DNA of 64,000 nucleotides from Polymyxa betae (lineage: Eukaryota > Endomyxa > Phytomyxea > Plasmodiophorida > Plasmodiophoridae): positions 83,552 through 147,551 of the forward strand of contig RBZT01000215.1 of NCBI GenBank assembly GCA_003693705.1, read 5' to 3'. Positions within the stretch are counted from its first letter, which is position 1. Each line of letters begins with the position of its first letter. The notes under the pieces are model-generated. The model did not search any database, had not been told where the DNA came from, and saw only the letters and a list, made by a program, of their open reading frames with translations. The position numbers were made by a program, and so were the translations under genes. Positions 1 through 11,428 of the stretch are shown one piece after another.

Positions 1-80
1 AAAAGTCGATACCATACAGAGTCATGGCGAAATGGCGAAACACCCTCATGTCTGTATTATTAAGAGGACATTTTTGTGGA

Positions 81-1621
81 TTAAAACGGATCGGTCGGTC
101 GCTGGGGCCGATATCGCCTCCGAATCGCATTCTCACCTCTATCGGCCACCAAGATAACTGGCAACGCTATGCTGTCGCCTTCTTCTCGGTAAGTCGCCAT
201 CAAGCTCTCGGCATATCGCTTTAATTTCTCCTTCTCGTCATGGTCTCCTAATTTCACCATGTGCTGCTGATCCTGCTCCCGCTCGCGTTTCTTCTCTTCC
301 TGGAAAACACCTCAATGCTGATGGAACACAACCGAATTCGTGATACCATTTGCACTCTATGAAATTGTGCCAGTTGTCGCGTACGTTCACGATTGGCTCG
401 GCCAGCTTCAAGCTGTGACGCCTCATATTCGGCCAAGGCGCGCTGCGCTTCGCGCAAATCCCTTTCGCGTTGATGGCGCTCTTCTTGGCGATTTTTAGCT
501 TTGGCTTCCATCTGGACAGCAACCATCGTCTCCATCTCTTGCTGGGCTTGCTGTCGTTTCTTATTGTTGCCATTTTCGATGGATTGCTCAATGGCCTGAA
601 TTTTTTCGCTCTCAGTTTGGGATGAATCGGGCGGCACTCGCGACAGCGAGTCAATAACGCGCTGGTTGAAGCGTTCACGCTGCTCTCTTCGGATTCGGGT
701 GCGTTCGTCTTGTTTCGCTTTGAGGATATCGACCCTGCGCTGGTGTTCGTTGGCATTGCAAATAGCCTGTTTCAATTCGTCGATATCGCGAGCTTTGCTG
801 AGAGCGATTTCTTCGGCGTGCGCTCGCTGAGCATTCAACCTCTCTTCTTTGGTGCGATATTGCTGTCGAATTCGTTCGCGTTCTTGTTCTTCGTCTTCTG
901 AACGAATCTGCGCCAACCTGTTGCGGATACGTTCGCCTTCTCGTTGCTCTTCTAGTTTCGCCTGCCTGCGCTTGACCTCTGCGAGCGCCTTTTGCGCTAA
1001 GATTTCGGCTGCGTTTTGTTTCTGCTTCATTTTGCGTTGCATGAGTTTCTGATGTTCTTCACGGTCTGCGGCTTCTCGTTCTGCTTCCACGCCGGCTCGG
1101 AAATGCTCTTCTTTGAGGCGATCATCTTGCTCCATTAATTTCTTCACCTGAGAGAAACATCAGAAAGTTTGACGTCACGTACTGTTATCTGAACTTTTCG
1201 ACAGAACCGACGCTCGATTAGCACTTCGCTAAGTAGGCCTGCACTGGTTAGCTTCCTGACTGCTTCGCCCTGTTCGAAATGGATTTTCTGCGCTCGTTCA
1301 ATAATCGTTTGACGTTCGGCCTGGCGGATTCTCTCTTCCTGAGCTTCCAGCATTTGCTCGCGCTGCTCCGCCAGTTCCATTCGACGAGCGCGAGCCGCCA
1401 GAGCCTGTTCGCGCTGAGCCTCCAGCGTGTTTTTCCAAGTCTTTACTCGAGCAGAGCTCCTTTTCTGTAAATCTTGCATCTGATAGGTAGGTTAGATGAT
1501 AGTTTTGATATTTGATTACGTTCACTCTTCGCTGGCGAGCTGAGCATGAATCAGCATTCTGCCCATAAACGGACGATTTAATTCTTTCCAAATTTAAGCT
1601 TGTAATGATCGCCGATGCCAT
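81..1621 (-). CDS. CFAP210: CFAP210-like ciliary coiled-coil protein (TPH family)
   Basis: Predicted axonemal protein of the trichohyalin-plectin-homology type, which binds inside doublet microtubules. Exons 1621-1526, 1479-1183, 1147-347 and 299-81 join in phase and give about 470 residues. The introns are 46, 35 and 47 nt, and the first has a CTAAC branch site. Almost the whole protein is charged coiled coil rich in E, R, K and Q. The segment around residues 100-125 (IERAQ...KLTSAGLLSEVLIER) resembles the CFAP210/CCDC173 signature ending in LLTEVLKER; this comparison is from memory. Length is close to the family (about 550 in human). The 3' end is the weakest part: a donor-like GTGAG near position 142 could extend the gene off the left edge. 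CFAP53, CFAP45 or MNS1 are alternatives. That it is a TPH-type ciliary protein is more certain than the exact name. Confidence 0.6.
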
Positions 1622-1777
1622 GAATGAGGAAAACCTCTAACAGCAATACAGATCGGATCCAATCTCTACTACTTGCGAAGATATTTATCAGATTGTCGGC
1701 AACCATCTGTCTTACACCATAAGTATTTTCGACGAACTGAGGTTAGAATTATAACTGTAGATGGATATATATTATCT

Positions 1778-2800
1778 TTAATTAAGCAATCTTTCACTAT
1801 AAACCATTAGCCGATGATATTGACTACGCTGCTGTCGGTACTGCTTGATGAAATCATCTTCAGGAATAGACCCAGTTACGTATTGGTCGTGTAGATTCTC
1901 GCAAGAAATATCAATACGATCGGCCTTTTCTTGTAGCAATCTGGAGACCGAAACTGGGGAAGATTGCAGCAGAATCTTCTGTTGACGTTGATGGACGGTT
2001 TCCCATACAGCCAGCTGTTCTCTTATTTCAGATTGCAATGCACCAATCTCCTCTCGCAGCTGCTCTACGCGTTTTTCCTCTTCCAAATTCTCATTCGCGA
2101 CTTTGGTTACCTCTTGTTCAATCCCTTGCCTTAAAGACAATATAGCTGACCACAACGGCAACTTTTGCACAAAATCTTCCAAAGCAACCTCGTCAGTGAC
2201 GATTTTCGCTAGCTGCTCCGGCGACAACCTTTTCAGTTCCTCGATTTCCTGAGGAATGGGAGGAAGAGCAATGGCGCTCGGATGCATAGCATCCTTGTTA
2301 GAGGGTTGTTCCTGTTGCGATGGCTGCTGTGGCGGCCGATTACTAGCCATTTCGGCAAGTATCGATGGAGGGTTGTTAACAAACTCATTCACAATATTTT
2401 GTATAAGGCCGCCAAGAGGTGTCTGAGGATCCCATCCGCTAGTGAGCTGAGGATTAATGACAGTTGAGTCTTGCAACAGTCGATGGGAGATCCCGACCAC
2501 GGAAACCGTTATGTTTGGTGGCACTACAGGAAACTCATCTGGGAGCCGTCTGAAAGGCAATTAGAAAGAATAAAAACAGTTAAATTCGAACGCACATTAA
2601 CAATAAAAACCGGGTCGTTGCTGTATGGACAGGAAGATCGAACGATTTGCCATCGGGATGGGCAATCACGGATGGATGCATACGCTTCAGATCAGTTATC
2701 TGCATCTGCCGCCTACAAGAGCAATCAATCGACATCGTCGTCACGACGAATCGCCTGCATACGGTCGCTGCTCGGGAGCAGGCTGCTTCCGTCTGAACAT
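1778..2800 (-). CDS. VPS37A: VPS37A-type ESCRT-I subunit
   Basis: Subunit of ESCRT-I, which sorts ubiquitinated cargo into multivesicular endosomes. Exons 2800-2763, 2712-2602 and 2549-1778 join in phase to give 306 residues; introns are 50 and 52 nt. Residues 1-95 form a UEV-like N-terminal domain (LPDEFPVVPPNITV core), which is characteristic of VPS37A rather than B/C/D. The stretch LTSGWDPQTPLGGLIQNIV matches the region where VPS37A has its conserved W/D-L-G-LIQ motif. Residues about 150-306 are the helical Mod(r) domain that packs with TSG101 and VPS28. The first two exons are too short to be seen as open frames, but the spliced protein aligns through the UEV domain, which decided the start. 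It is divergently transcribed from the gene at 3.26 kb. Confidence 0.85.
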
Positions 2801-3260
2801 GATTCGTCCCTACTTCCTGCCTTTTATAGAGACCGATTTCGTATGGCAGCTGCTAGAGGCAGGATAATGAGTATCGTAAAACAGCGGGCTGAAAGTTGCG
2901 AATTCGCAGACCCAGCTGTCTCCTATTTAATCCATTACAGATTTCTCACTTTATCATTCTGCTATTCGCTCGTCTGTCGTCATGAGGCCTGTGCGGCCGC
3001 GTTCAACAGATTCCATCCCGAGAGGTTCTCCTGTGGTTTTCATTGACAGTCATTTTCGTTTTGCTGGTCGTTCTCGAAGAATCTTCGATGTTACAGTCGT
3101 TGTTCTGTTTTATCCCTTTCAGTCCGCTTTGTCTCTGTATGTGACACAATCCAAGACCGATATAGAAGTGACTCAACTAAAGCGTTAACACAAATTTGCC
3201 TACTTTGGGCGCGTGCCGCCTGGAATGTTTATTCTGCTGGCTGGAACGGGCCAGTCCAAA
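2801..3260. other. Divergent intergenic region
   Basis: About 460 bp between the VPS37A start (minus) and the secreted-protein start (plus). An ATG-led plus-strand frame at 2982-3188 has no recognisable features and I treat it as non-coding. The region presumably holds both promoters. I see no repeat or RNA gene in it. Confidence 0.5.
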
Positions 3261-3941
3261 ATGCAATACTTCCAATTCATGCAGAATTGCCAAATCTTGT
3301 TGATTGTCATTCTCGCCTGTACAATTCCGACTTTTGATGCCCAATGTTCATCGCTGGTTGTCAACGGCTTCTTCAACAATGAAAGTACCACAAGGAATGC
3401 TTTGGGCGAGCTGTCAGGTGATGATGGCACCACTCAAGGCGTCAGCATCGTTGGCGGCCGTCTCATCATACAGACCAAACCAGGTGTCGCCGGAGGGTGG
3501 TATACCGATATCGATTCTGGCTGTAAAAATGTTTCCAGTCAAAATTTCGATCAAGTCGAAGTTGTTTGGTCAAACAGCTCTCCATCAACTTTAGTTATTT
3601 CAGTACTATGGGCCGCTGACGAAACAGCTTGTCAAACACGGACCTGGACGACAACATCTGCTGGTGCTGACAGCGGCGTCATTGGTGATACAAGCAAGAC
3701 GACGTCTTTTCAGCTAACGCCTCAGATGACAGCCGGATTACACGCGATCTATCTTGGCTTGCCAGCCCAAGAGAGCTCCACTACCTACAGCATTCGTAGC
3801 ATTCGTCTGGTCCAAACACGCAATTGTGTATTGTCGGCAACGAAATCGGTACGGGCCAGCAACACAGCGCTGAGCCTGTCGTTGGCGTTCGTGTTGATTC
3901 TGGTCACTTTCACATTTACTAGCATGGTCTTCATAAACTGA
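3261..3941 (+). CDS. Secreted or GPI-anchored surface protein, unknown function
   Basis: I do not recognise the family. The preferred start (ATG 3261) gives about 226 residues and begins with a signal peptide: a short polar N-terminus, then the hydrophobic run LLIVILACTI, ending before Gln-Cys. An upstream in-frame ATG at 3225 is possible. The mature part is rich in S, T, G, N and W with several Cys, fits an all-beta fold, and has N-glycosylation sequons such as NNS-like and NVS. The C-terminus is a second hydrophobic segment (LSLSLAFVLILVTFTFTSMV) with almost no cytoplasmic tail, which is the pattern of a GPI-anchor signal, though a single-pass membrane anchor is possible. No intron is needed. 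A carbohydrate-binding or cell-wall role is only a guess. Confidence 0.6.
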   Translation: MQYFQFMQNCQILLIVILACTIPTFDAQCSSLVVNGFFNNESTTRNALGELSGDDGTTQGVSIVGGRLIIQTKPGVAGGWYTDIDSGCKNVSSQNFDQVEVVWSNSSPSTLVISVLWAADETACQTRTWTTTSAGADSGVIGDTSKTTSFQLTPQMTAGLHAIYLGLPAQESSTTYSIRSIRLVQTRNCVLSATKSVRASNTALSLSLAFVLILVTFTFTSMVFIN

Positions 3942-4207
3942 TAAAATCTAAATCCAGGAGTTTATTTAGGATGTCATTCTTCCAGGCTCAGAATCATTAC
4001 CAATGGAGCGACATTACTTCTGATCAAATCTCGATCGAACTTCGATAGTTATCGAATTTTCGTCAAGCAGGCGCGACCTGGCCCTTTGACTGAGTAACAT
4101 TAACATATCGAAGTTCGTCGTCGTCAAAGGCAGACAGGGCGCGACCCTCACGGACCCTGTAGGTACTCAGGTCTGGGGTGAGTTTGGGGCGCTGGGCTCT
4201 ACTCACG

Positions 4208-7020
4208 ATGTCAACTGCTACAGCTGATATCGATTCGCTCTTGAAAGAGACCGACCAATTCTTGACCCAGCATAATTTGGCGAAGCCGACGCCTGCTGAG
4301 GCCGCCAATATTGCTACAGATACGGATGACGACGATCCGGTGTCGGGAAAACAGGTCGATCGTTTGCTGAGGGATACCGATTCCCTGCTTCGGGACATCA
4401 GCCAGGTTTCGGCATCGCCACCACCTCCGCCGCCGCCGTTTCACGACGATTCCGATGATTCGTTATCGTACCAGAATGTGAAATCGATGCGGTTGTCGTT
4501 CGATGAATCGGACAGTGATGTAGCGGCTTTGGCTGAAGAGGTGGAGACACGCCCCAGTATTTATGAACCAATCTCTCTTCGCCAAAGTTCAGATTCCATT
4601 CTACAAGACACCGATTTATTATCAGGAGAAGGTTCCTGCTATTCGCTGTATCAGAATCGTTGTCGGTTGTTGACAGATTGTAGATTTTTCGAATCTGAAT
4701 CGAGTTCTAACGAGATGCGGGTTTCCTTGCTTCGAAAGCTCGGAGCCGACGCGCTCGGAGCTCCACAAGACATTGGTTTCGGTTTTATCACAATACGAAG
4801 TCAAAGGCGATCTGATTCAAAATCTGCTTGATCAACAAAGTCGAGTAATGTGCCGACTTTTTACATTTCTGATCCTTACTGGCATTTTGTAGGAAAAATC
4901 GTCGAACTCCCAAACGGAATATCTCGAGGCCACCAATAAATCCCTGAATGCGAAGCTTAAAGAAGCTCATCGTACAATAGAGGTCGAAGTCCTATAATGG
5001 GCATTCATCTCCAAACTCTGATTTGCTGATTCTGGCTTAGGCCCTAAGAGATTCGAACTTGAATCGTGCAGGCCCGGATGCAGATGACCTGGCGGCTAAG
5101 AATGAGCTGGCTCGTCTTCGATCGAAGACCCAGTCGCTTAAGTCGAAAATCTCGCTACTGGAGAATGAGATTCGTAAGAAAGAATCAGCTTTAGATCAGA
5201 TGAGAGAAACAATCGCGAAACATAACGCCAAGGTTAGAGAAAACGACTTCGGGAACTCTGCTTGCATGCTTATGTATGACCCGTAATAGGAGGAGCTCCG
5301 TCGGCAACGAGAATCGGATCTTTTCCGAAAGATGTTCGAGCGTGGCGCACGACCAAAAGATGCCCGGACTCTTGAGATGATCGGCGCTTTCGAATCACAG
5401 CGCACCCGAATGCAGGACGAAATCGATATGCTTTCACGACGTCTTGCCCATCTAACTGAGGACGACGTCCGACGAACAGATCATCGTTATGATGAAGAGC
5501 TGTAATTCTTTACGCTTACAGAGTTGTGGCGCTCCTGTAACGCGATTTGACAGGCGTGGAACGTTGGATCAGCTCAGAGCCGACAATGCCCGATTGAATG
5601 AGGAACTCAATGTTCGTCCTACCAAGAAACTATGGGATGACATAAACAATGAGCTGAAAGTTGCTAAGGCTCAGCTGGCGGAAGCTCGGAGGTTTGTATC
5701 TTGGATGAATATGAACTTCTGTTTAACGTTGTCTCAGCGTGGCAGATGTCCGGAAACGGCTATCAACTCGTGAGCTGATCGATCGCGATGTTCATCGTAA
5801 ATCTGTCCGAATTGATGATTTACCGCAAGCGATCTGTGTAGAGATTTTACAAGACATCTGTCGAATTCTGGAGCTGGACGATGTCGTGCTGATTACGCCG
5901 GCTGTTAAACAGATATGTGCTGCTGTCACCAAGATTCCACTTCTTCAAAACGTGAATAAGCTCCGTTTTCTTAGATTTTTTGGTTCAGGCTTGAAATTTC
6001 TTGGCCCGTTTTCCCACCAACGTAGGAACTGATTCTAATGTGTAGTTTGTAAGCGAGATCGTGAAAATATCGGGTCTCGAGGTTGGGGACGAGGTCGCTG
6101 TTGTCGCGAATCGAGTCATTCCAGTGATCCGTTCCTGGAAGAAAGATATGAGAACGCTGGCACAATTGGAAACGTTCCAGCGAGATCTCTGGCATCGCTT
6201 ACAAACGCGAAGTAGGACCGCGGTTCCTCGATCGAAGTCAGAGCCTGGATCCGAAAGCCAGGTAGGAGGACACCACGAGTCCAATCCAATCTTTATATCT
6301 GTTTAGTGTGCTGCGATTTTGGCCGCCGTTGATGAGCTAATTTGCACGGAAGCTTCCCTTCTCGATACCAGAGAGGCTTATCAGAATCTTGACGAACATC
6401 TAAAAGTAGCGTTTTCTTGTGGTCAAAAATGCTACTGCATTTCTGAGTCTTGCTAGGAGCGACCCGACATTCTGTGCAACAAGATCGTCCAGCATTTCAT
6501 GCAACTGTTCAATGTGGAATCTATTGAAGGACTACTGCCGGCAATGAGCAGAATCAGCGTCGATATGGAATCGACTCGAAACTTCCTCAGAGCGGTTCGC
6601 TCAATCTTGCGCCTGGATCCGAACGCTTCCGTATCAACCATCATGTCACGAATCGAGCGCCTTACTGGCGGTACAGCAGATGGTGATCGTCACGATGAGG
6701 CTGATTTCCAGACTGTCGATACCTTGATTCAAGCACGAGGGTTGCTCAGGGTTGACAAAAATGGTGACGTCCTGGGTGCATGTAGAAAGTAAGCGAATCA
6801 GATGGCCGGAATCTTGCTAAAATCGTTTCAGGTTGATGGATAGATGCGCGTTATACGACAGCCTTTTCCCTCGTGTTGACCGCATGATTAACAGGTTATT
6901 CAACATTCTCCATGTCCGACATATGGTAAGCTGCTATTGTCCTGAGTCGATCGATACTTTCCTCAAGCATTTTAGGATGAGATTGTGCCCGCTGTACAGA
7001 GGCTGGCAATAGCCACCTAA
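4208..7020 (+). CDS. CEP70: CEP70-like centrosomal/basal-body protein
   Basis: Homologue of centrosomal protein CEP70, which binds gamma-tubulin and microtubules and supports basal bodies and cilia. Twelve exons: 4208-4631, 4684-4844, 4893-4982, 5041-5232, 5290-5501, 5554-5691, 5738-5951, 6046-6261, 6307-6405, 6457-6788, 6832-6925, 6976-7020. All junctions keep phase, giving 738 residues (human 597). The acidic N-terminal 140 residues contain a poly-proline run. The splice at 4631/4684 restores a segment reading DFSNLNRVLTRCGF, matching the CEP70 N-terminal W-x-x-LN-x-L-x-x-x-G motif. Coiled coil follows, with the RPTKK-x-W element, then a helical C-terminal domain (DDLPQAICVEILQDICRIL) resembling CEP70. 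Introns are 44-94 nt. With SPAG6 and the CFAP genes it indicates a flagellated cell. Confidence 0.8.
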
Positions 7021-7094
7021 TCTGGACCTGTGCTACCAATCATTGTACAAACAATAACTTTATTTTAAAAAATGTCTTCAAAATTTATTTAAAA

Positions 7095-9836
7095 ATGCGC
7101 ATTATTTTCTCTGAGGTAATTGACTTTTTCTTGTCATGTGTTCATTGTTTTATGGAGCATGGCGATCTTCGGTTTCGTTGGAGATCCGCCGGCCGCGCTG
7201 ATGGCATTGCTGCCGTATACGCTGGCAGCCATACTGTCACCTACTCCCTTCTACGATCATATGTCGACGAAGTCGCTTCCTATCTGGCACCATATTCCGG
7301 TTGCATCGCCATAGCGTATGATCGCTCTCTTGAAGCCCTCATTACAGCCCTAGCATGTTTACAATGCGACAATATTTGGTTCACGCCTATCACTGATCGT
7401 TGCGACGACGTCCTACGCGAGACCGACCCGATCTTAGTCGTCGCACCTGCTGATTTCTTTGTTCCCAATTCGTATACACGGGCTACTATCGAATTCATAG
7501 ACGACCAAGTCCTGATCGTTTCCGACCCGATTACCAAACAATTTGCTGCGAATGACGATCGATGTTGCTGCTTGTTTACATCGGGATCCGGCAGTGTCCC
7601 GAAACGCGCCATCATCCGCTGGACGGCTCTCTCCAATCGATTACGCTGGATGTGGACGACCTACCCGTTTCAACCCGGGTCACGTCTTGCATGGACGACC
7701 TCTATCACGTTCGTCGATTCGCTCTGGCAGATATTCGGCGCCGTACTGACCGGTGCCACAGTGGTTATTATTCCAGCGACTACCTGCCGTGATCTGCGTC
7801 TTCTGAATCGGACGATCATCGATCTAAAAGTGACCCATCTTGTATCGATACCGAGCGTTGCTCGTGGTCTGGTCTCCGGCTGCTGGTCGGACCCAGCACA
7901 ACGTCCCGTCGATCTGCAGCAGATTGTGTGCAGTGGTGAACCGTTAGAGACGACCTTGGCCATACAGCTGCGCTGTCTGTTCCCTTCCACCATCTTATTG
8001 AACTTGTACGGATGCACTGAAGCCATGGGCGACTCCCTGGTTTTCGAATGGTCGCGCTCCTCGATCGTCAATTGGACAGAACCCATCTGCCCTATCGGAT
8101 ATCCGATCCCAGGCAATACCATCACTTTCGACACTGACAACCAGATCGTGATTTCGGGCCAACAGGTCTGTGCTGGCCCAGTCGCAACAGGGGATATCGG
8201 GCGGTGTGATGGCAAGGGCCTGTATCACTATGTAGGACGTGCGAATCGTTGCATCAAACGTAATGGTCAATGGGTCTCTCTAGACCAAATCGAATCGCGT
8301 TTGCATAGCCATGGGCGGGTATGCCAGGCCGTCGTCGTCCACGAGAACCACGACGTTCTGGTCGGGGTCGTGCACGCCCCGAGCATGACGACGGCCGAGC
8401 TACGCGCTTACTGTGCCACGACGCTGCGACCTTTCGAGATCCCGGACCAATGGATCGTGGTGGGAGGCGCCTTGCCTCGGACACCCAGCTGGAAGCCCGA
8501 TATCCCGAAGATCTGCCAGATGGTGTCGGTGTCGGCGGATCCCCGACATCGGGCGAGTACGGTCGCCATCCTCGGCGACGTGCTTTGCAAAACGCTGGGC
8601 GTTGATGCAATCGGGGAGCACGACCCGATCTTGGACCGATACGGGCTGGATTCGCTACGGGCTACGTTGGCGTTCGGCGTCATCTGTCAGCGGCTGGGAT
8701 TGGATTCCGCCCTTTTGCGTCCTGCACATCTGGCCACATTCCCGACGTTAGCCGCGCTCGCAACGTTTGCCGAGACGCAGATGAAGGCATCTCCGCTGCC
8801 CAGAAAGCGACATAAGCCGAGCCGTGATATTGCAGGCGCTGCGAAATTGGTGGCGTTTTGGTCTGTCGATACCGGCTCATGTGTGGATACTGGCCCAGTC
8901 CTCCTATCCGACTCGCTATTGGTTGCAGTTTCGCATTCGGGTGCGGTCGTGGCGATCGCTCTGCATTCCGGCTTCGTCATCTTTACCAATACGTTGCCAT
9001 CGCGAATCGAAACGTCACCGATGATCTTCAGGAATCGGATCGTGGTCTGCTGTCGAAATTCGACTGTTTATGGATTGGACAGGGAAGATGGTGCCGTACG
9101 TTGGCAGGTCGTACTGCCCGACCAGGTTCGTGCCGTTCCAGTCGCCATCGATGATCGTCGTCTCGCGCTATCTTGCTATTCTGGTTCACTCTGTATCGTA
9201 TCTATATCTGATGACGAAGTGGCTGTGTCTGAGGAAATTGATGGAAAGGGCCCCTTGAGATCGGCACCAGCTTTCGATCAAGCTTCAGACATGCTCGTGA
9301 TTGCGTCACTGAAAGGAATCGTCTATGGATACAGTCTTGCTACTTCGGAGCATTGCTGGTCGTATCCTGTCGGATGCCCTGTGTTTGCAGACCCCACCTT
9401 ATCGGGTGATCATGTTTATATATTAACTGCCCGTGGTGACGTCTTCTGCCTGTGTTTAAGAGATGGCCGGCCGATCTCGTATATCTTTCTAGATGCACAA
9501 ATATTCGCCACGCCGACTATTTCTAACGACCTGATTTTAATCGCTACCCAAAATAGGGGCCTGTTCTGTTATAGTCTATCTCTGAAAGAATGTCATTGGG
9601 TCTGGCACCCTTACGGTGTCCAGTATTGTTCGCCCGCGGTTGTTCTTGATTGTCTAATCTATATTTGTTCCACGTCTGGCCGAATCGAAGTGTTGCGCTT
9701 AAGCAAGACGGTACCCGAATTGCTGACCTTCTACCAGCTATCAGATGAATCGTTCGCTACCCCGGTTGTTCACGATGACTTTTTATTGATCGGATGTCGT
9801 GATGATCATATCCATTGTTTGAGATTACAATCATGA
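7095..9836 (+). CDS. AASDH: AASDH-type (beta-alanine-activating) adenylation enzyme with PQQ repeats
   Basis: Adenylates a small amino acid substrate and loads it on its own phosphopantetheine arm; in animals the homologue is the beta-alanine-activating enzyme AASDH/ACSF4. Order: AMP-binding domain (about residues 30-480) with the P-loop-like TSGSGSVPK, the A5 motif NLYGCTEAMGD, the A7/A8 region GDIGR...VGRANRCIKRNG and a C-terminal Lys in PSWKPDIPK; carrier domain about 490-580 with the pantetheine Ser in DRYGLDSLRATL; then about 300 residues of PQQ/beta-propeller repeats ending in LLIGCRDDHIHCLRL, nearly identical in pattern to the animal C-terminus. 913 residues against about 1,098 in human. 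A second ATG at 7152 could be the true start. The gene has no intron, unlike its neighbours, and a strongly GC-rich central patch (about 8300-8630). Confidence 0.85.
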   Translation: MRIIFSEVIDFFLSCVHCFMEHGDLRFRWRSAGRADGIAAVYAGSHTVTYSLLRSYVDEVASYLAPYSGCIAIAYDRSLEALITALACLQCDNIWFTPITDRCDDVLRETDPILVVAPADFFVPNSYTRATIEFIDDQVLIVSDPITKQFAANDDRCCCLFTSGSGSVPKRAIIRWTALSNRLRWMWTTYPFQPGSRLAWTTSITFVDSLWQIFGAVLTGATVVIIPATTCRDLRLLNRTIIDLKVTHLVSIPSVARGLVSGCWSDPAQRPVDLQQIVCSGEPLETTLAIQLRCLFPSTILLNLYGCTEAMGDSLVFEWSRSSIVNWTEPICPIGYPIPGNTITFDTDNQIVISGQQVCAGPVATGDIGRCDGKGLYHYVGRANRCIKRNGQWVSLDQIESRLHSHGRVCQAVVVHENHDVLVGVVHAPSMTTAELRAYCATTLRPFEIPDQWIVVGGALPRTPSWKPDIPKICQMVSVSADPRHRASTVAILGDVLCKTLGVDAIGEHDPILDRYGLDSLRATLAFGVICQRLGLDSALLRPAHLATFPTLAALATFAETQMKASPLPRKRHKPSRDIAGAAKLVAFWSVDTGSCVDTGPVLLSDSLLVAVSHSGAVVAIALHSGFVIFTNTLPSRIETSPMIFRNRIVVCCRNSTVYGLDREDGAVRWQVVLPDQVRAVPVAIDDRRLALSCYSGSLCIVSISDDEVAVSEEIDGKGPLRSAPAFDQASDMLVIASLKGIVYGYSLATSEHCWSYPVGCPVFADPTLSGDHVYILTARGDVFCLCLRDGRPISYIFLDAQIFATPTISNDLILIATQNRGLFCYSLSLKECHWVWHPYGVQYCSPAVVLDCLIYICSTSGRIEVLRLSKTVPELLTFYQLSDESFATPVVHDDFLLIGCRDDHIHCLRLQS

Positions 9837-10001
9837 TACGTACCTAATCTTCAAGATCATGATCAAGAGGAGTCAAATATGTTCCTTGCAAAGATCGTAA
9901 TAAGATTGATGCCGCTCATGCATTTTATGGCTCGCACAATGAATCAGTCCAAATCATCACAACCAGCGCGTGCCCGTCATATGGTACATTCTTTATTACA
10001 T

Positions 10002-11428
10002 TCACTTTTTGCCTGTGAAGTCGGCTTGGCTTTGTGAAAAAAGCGACTTTAATGCTTGGTTTTTCGATAAGCAACTGCGAAGCCTTTCGTATGTCTGCTC
10101 TGAATCGTCTTCGGTTCCCGATTCCAATTTTTGCATCAAGGCGTCGGCATCGTCTTTGCAAACAATGGAGCCCATGCAGTAGTTTAGTGCCATTGCAGAT
10201 TTAGCATGTTTTATAGGATCATCAGCAGTATTCATGAACTGCAACAAAGCGGATCCACATCGCGATTTTACCTAAAAACAAACTCAGTACAACAATAAAG
10301 TTGACACCAGTGCATACCAGTTTTCGAATATCGTCATCGGAAGGGTCTCGAGGAATATTCGAGTGATCTTCTACCGGATCCAGGGTTTCTCCAGTATTTG
10401 AAAATAGGTTCTGGACGCGATCCATACAGCTCTCGAAAGAATCCAGAGCCGGTCGAACATCGATTTTGATGGACTGAACACTAACTGTGTCATGAAGGCC
10501 AGGAACTTTGTCTTTCTGCACTCCACTTTCATCGTGATAATAATCAAGAACATATCGAACCTCCTGTCCTGAATGAAAAGTCAAAAATCAATTCTCTTTT
10601 TGACATTCTAAAATGCTACCACATCGATCAACAATCCAATCGTGCCGGTCAAACGGAACGCCATATCCAAGCTTGCTTTTAATCCAGGCTTTTGGTGTCA
10701 GCTGATCAGGCCTTCCCATAAAACGGAGCAGAGTCGGATTAGGACACGATTTGCACTTCTCTAATGCCAATAAGTTTCTATCGCGTCCCCTATCAAGATG
10801 TACAGGTACCCCATTGAAGCAACTGGCGCCACCTACAGGACCACAGATGAATCATACAGACTAACAATAAGACTCTCATTGCTTACGTTCTCTCATTCAT
10901 ATTGTTGTGAATAGCAACGACCTTATAACAGTTCACAAATAGATATCAAAACGTATGTCATATTAGTCGGCGTACCGTATCTACTTCTTTCTCTGCGACA
11001 TCTTCAGCCTTCCCTTTACGTACCAGAGCATTATAAAACATTTGTGGTGATGGGTCTAAGATGAACATTTTAGCAAGCATTTAAGCCATTGGAATGTTCG
11101 TAGTACAAAGCCAGGTGTTATCAGTTCCTCCTTTCGGGATCGTGGACTGAATTCGATCGGTAGACAGCGGGGCTTTCTGCCCTGGAGCTGGATTCTGATT
11201 CGGATTGACAGCCATTTGATTAGCAGGGTCGATTCGTTCCCCATATACATTGTATACATGCGGGTGCCGATATTTAGCCCGAGTCTTCTCATCGACCGGG
11301 CAGCCAGAAGCCTCAGCATGGTTTACTGGACAGCCAGACAGCTTTGAATCGGCCGGCGTGGACGCGTTGGCATCAGGCGTAATCGGGCAAGCCGAGGCAC
11401 TTTTGGCATCTTGCTGAGTCTCTCCCAT
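10002..11428 (-). CDS. HCCS: Holocytochrome c synthase (cytochrome c heme lyase)
   Basis: Attaches heme covalently to apocytochrome c in the mitochondrial intermembrane space. Seven exons: 11428-11107, 11055-10976, 10921-10887, 10832-10810, 10760-10620, 10568-10318, 10271-10002; all phases agree, 373 residues. N-terminal Cys-Pro motifs (ACPITPD, GCPVNH, GCPVDE) are the heme-regulatory/heme-binding type of this family. Then come [14 protein letters not shown], the [11 protein letters not shown] element restored by splicing, [43 protein letters not shown] with the heme-ligand His, and [10 protein letters not shown]. Human HCCS ends soon after this last motif, but here about 110 more residues follow, with several Cys (see findings). 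The 23-nt exon is needed to rebuild the conserved Trp. Introns are 46-54 nt. Confidence 0.9.

Noticed and set aside
2471-3046. 191-residue plus-strand frame across the VPS37A 5' exons
   Set aside because: Overlaps exons proven by the UEV domain; composition unlike a protein.
7670-8215. Long minus-strand frame opposite AASDH
   Set aside because: Antisense of conserved adenylation motifs; no start context or domain.
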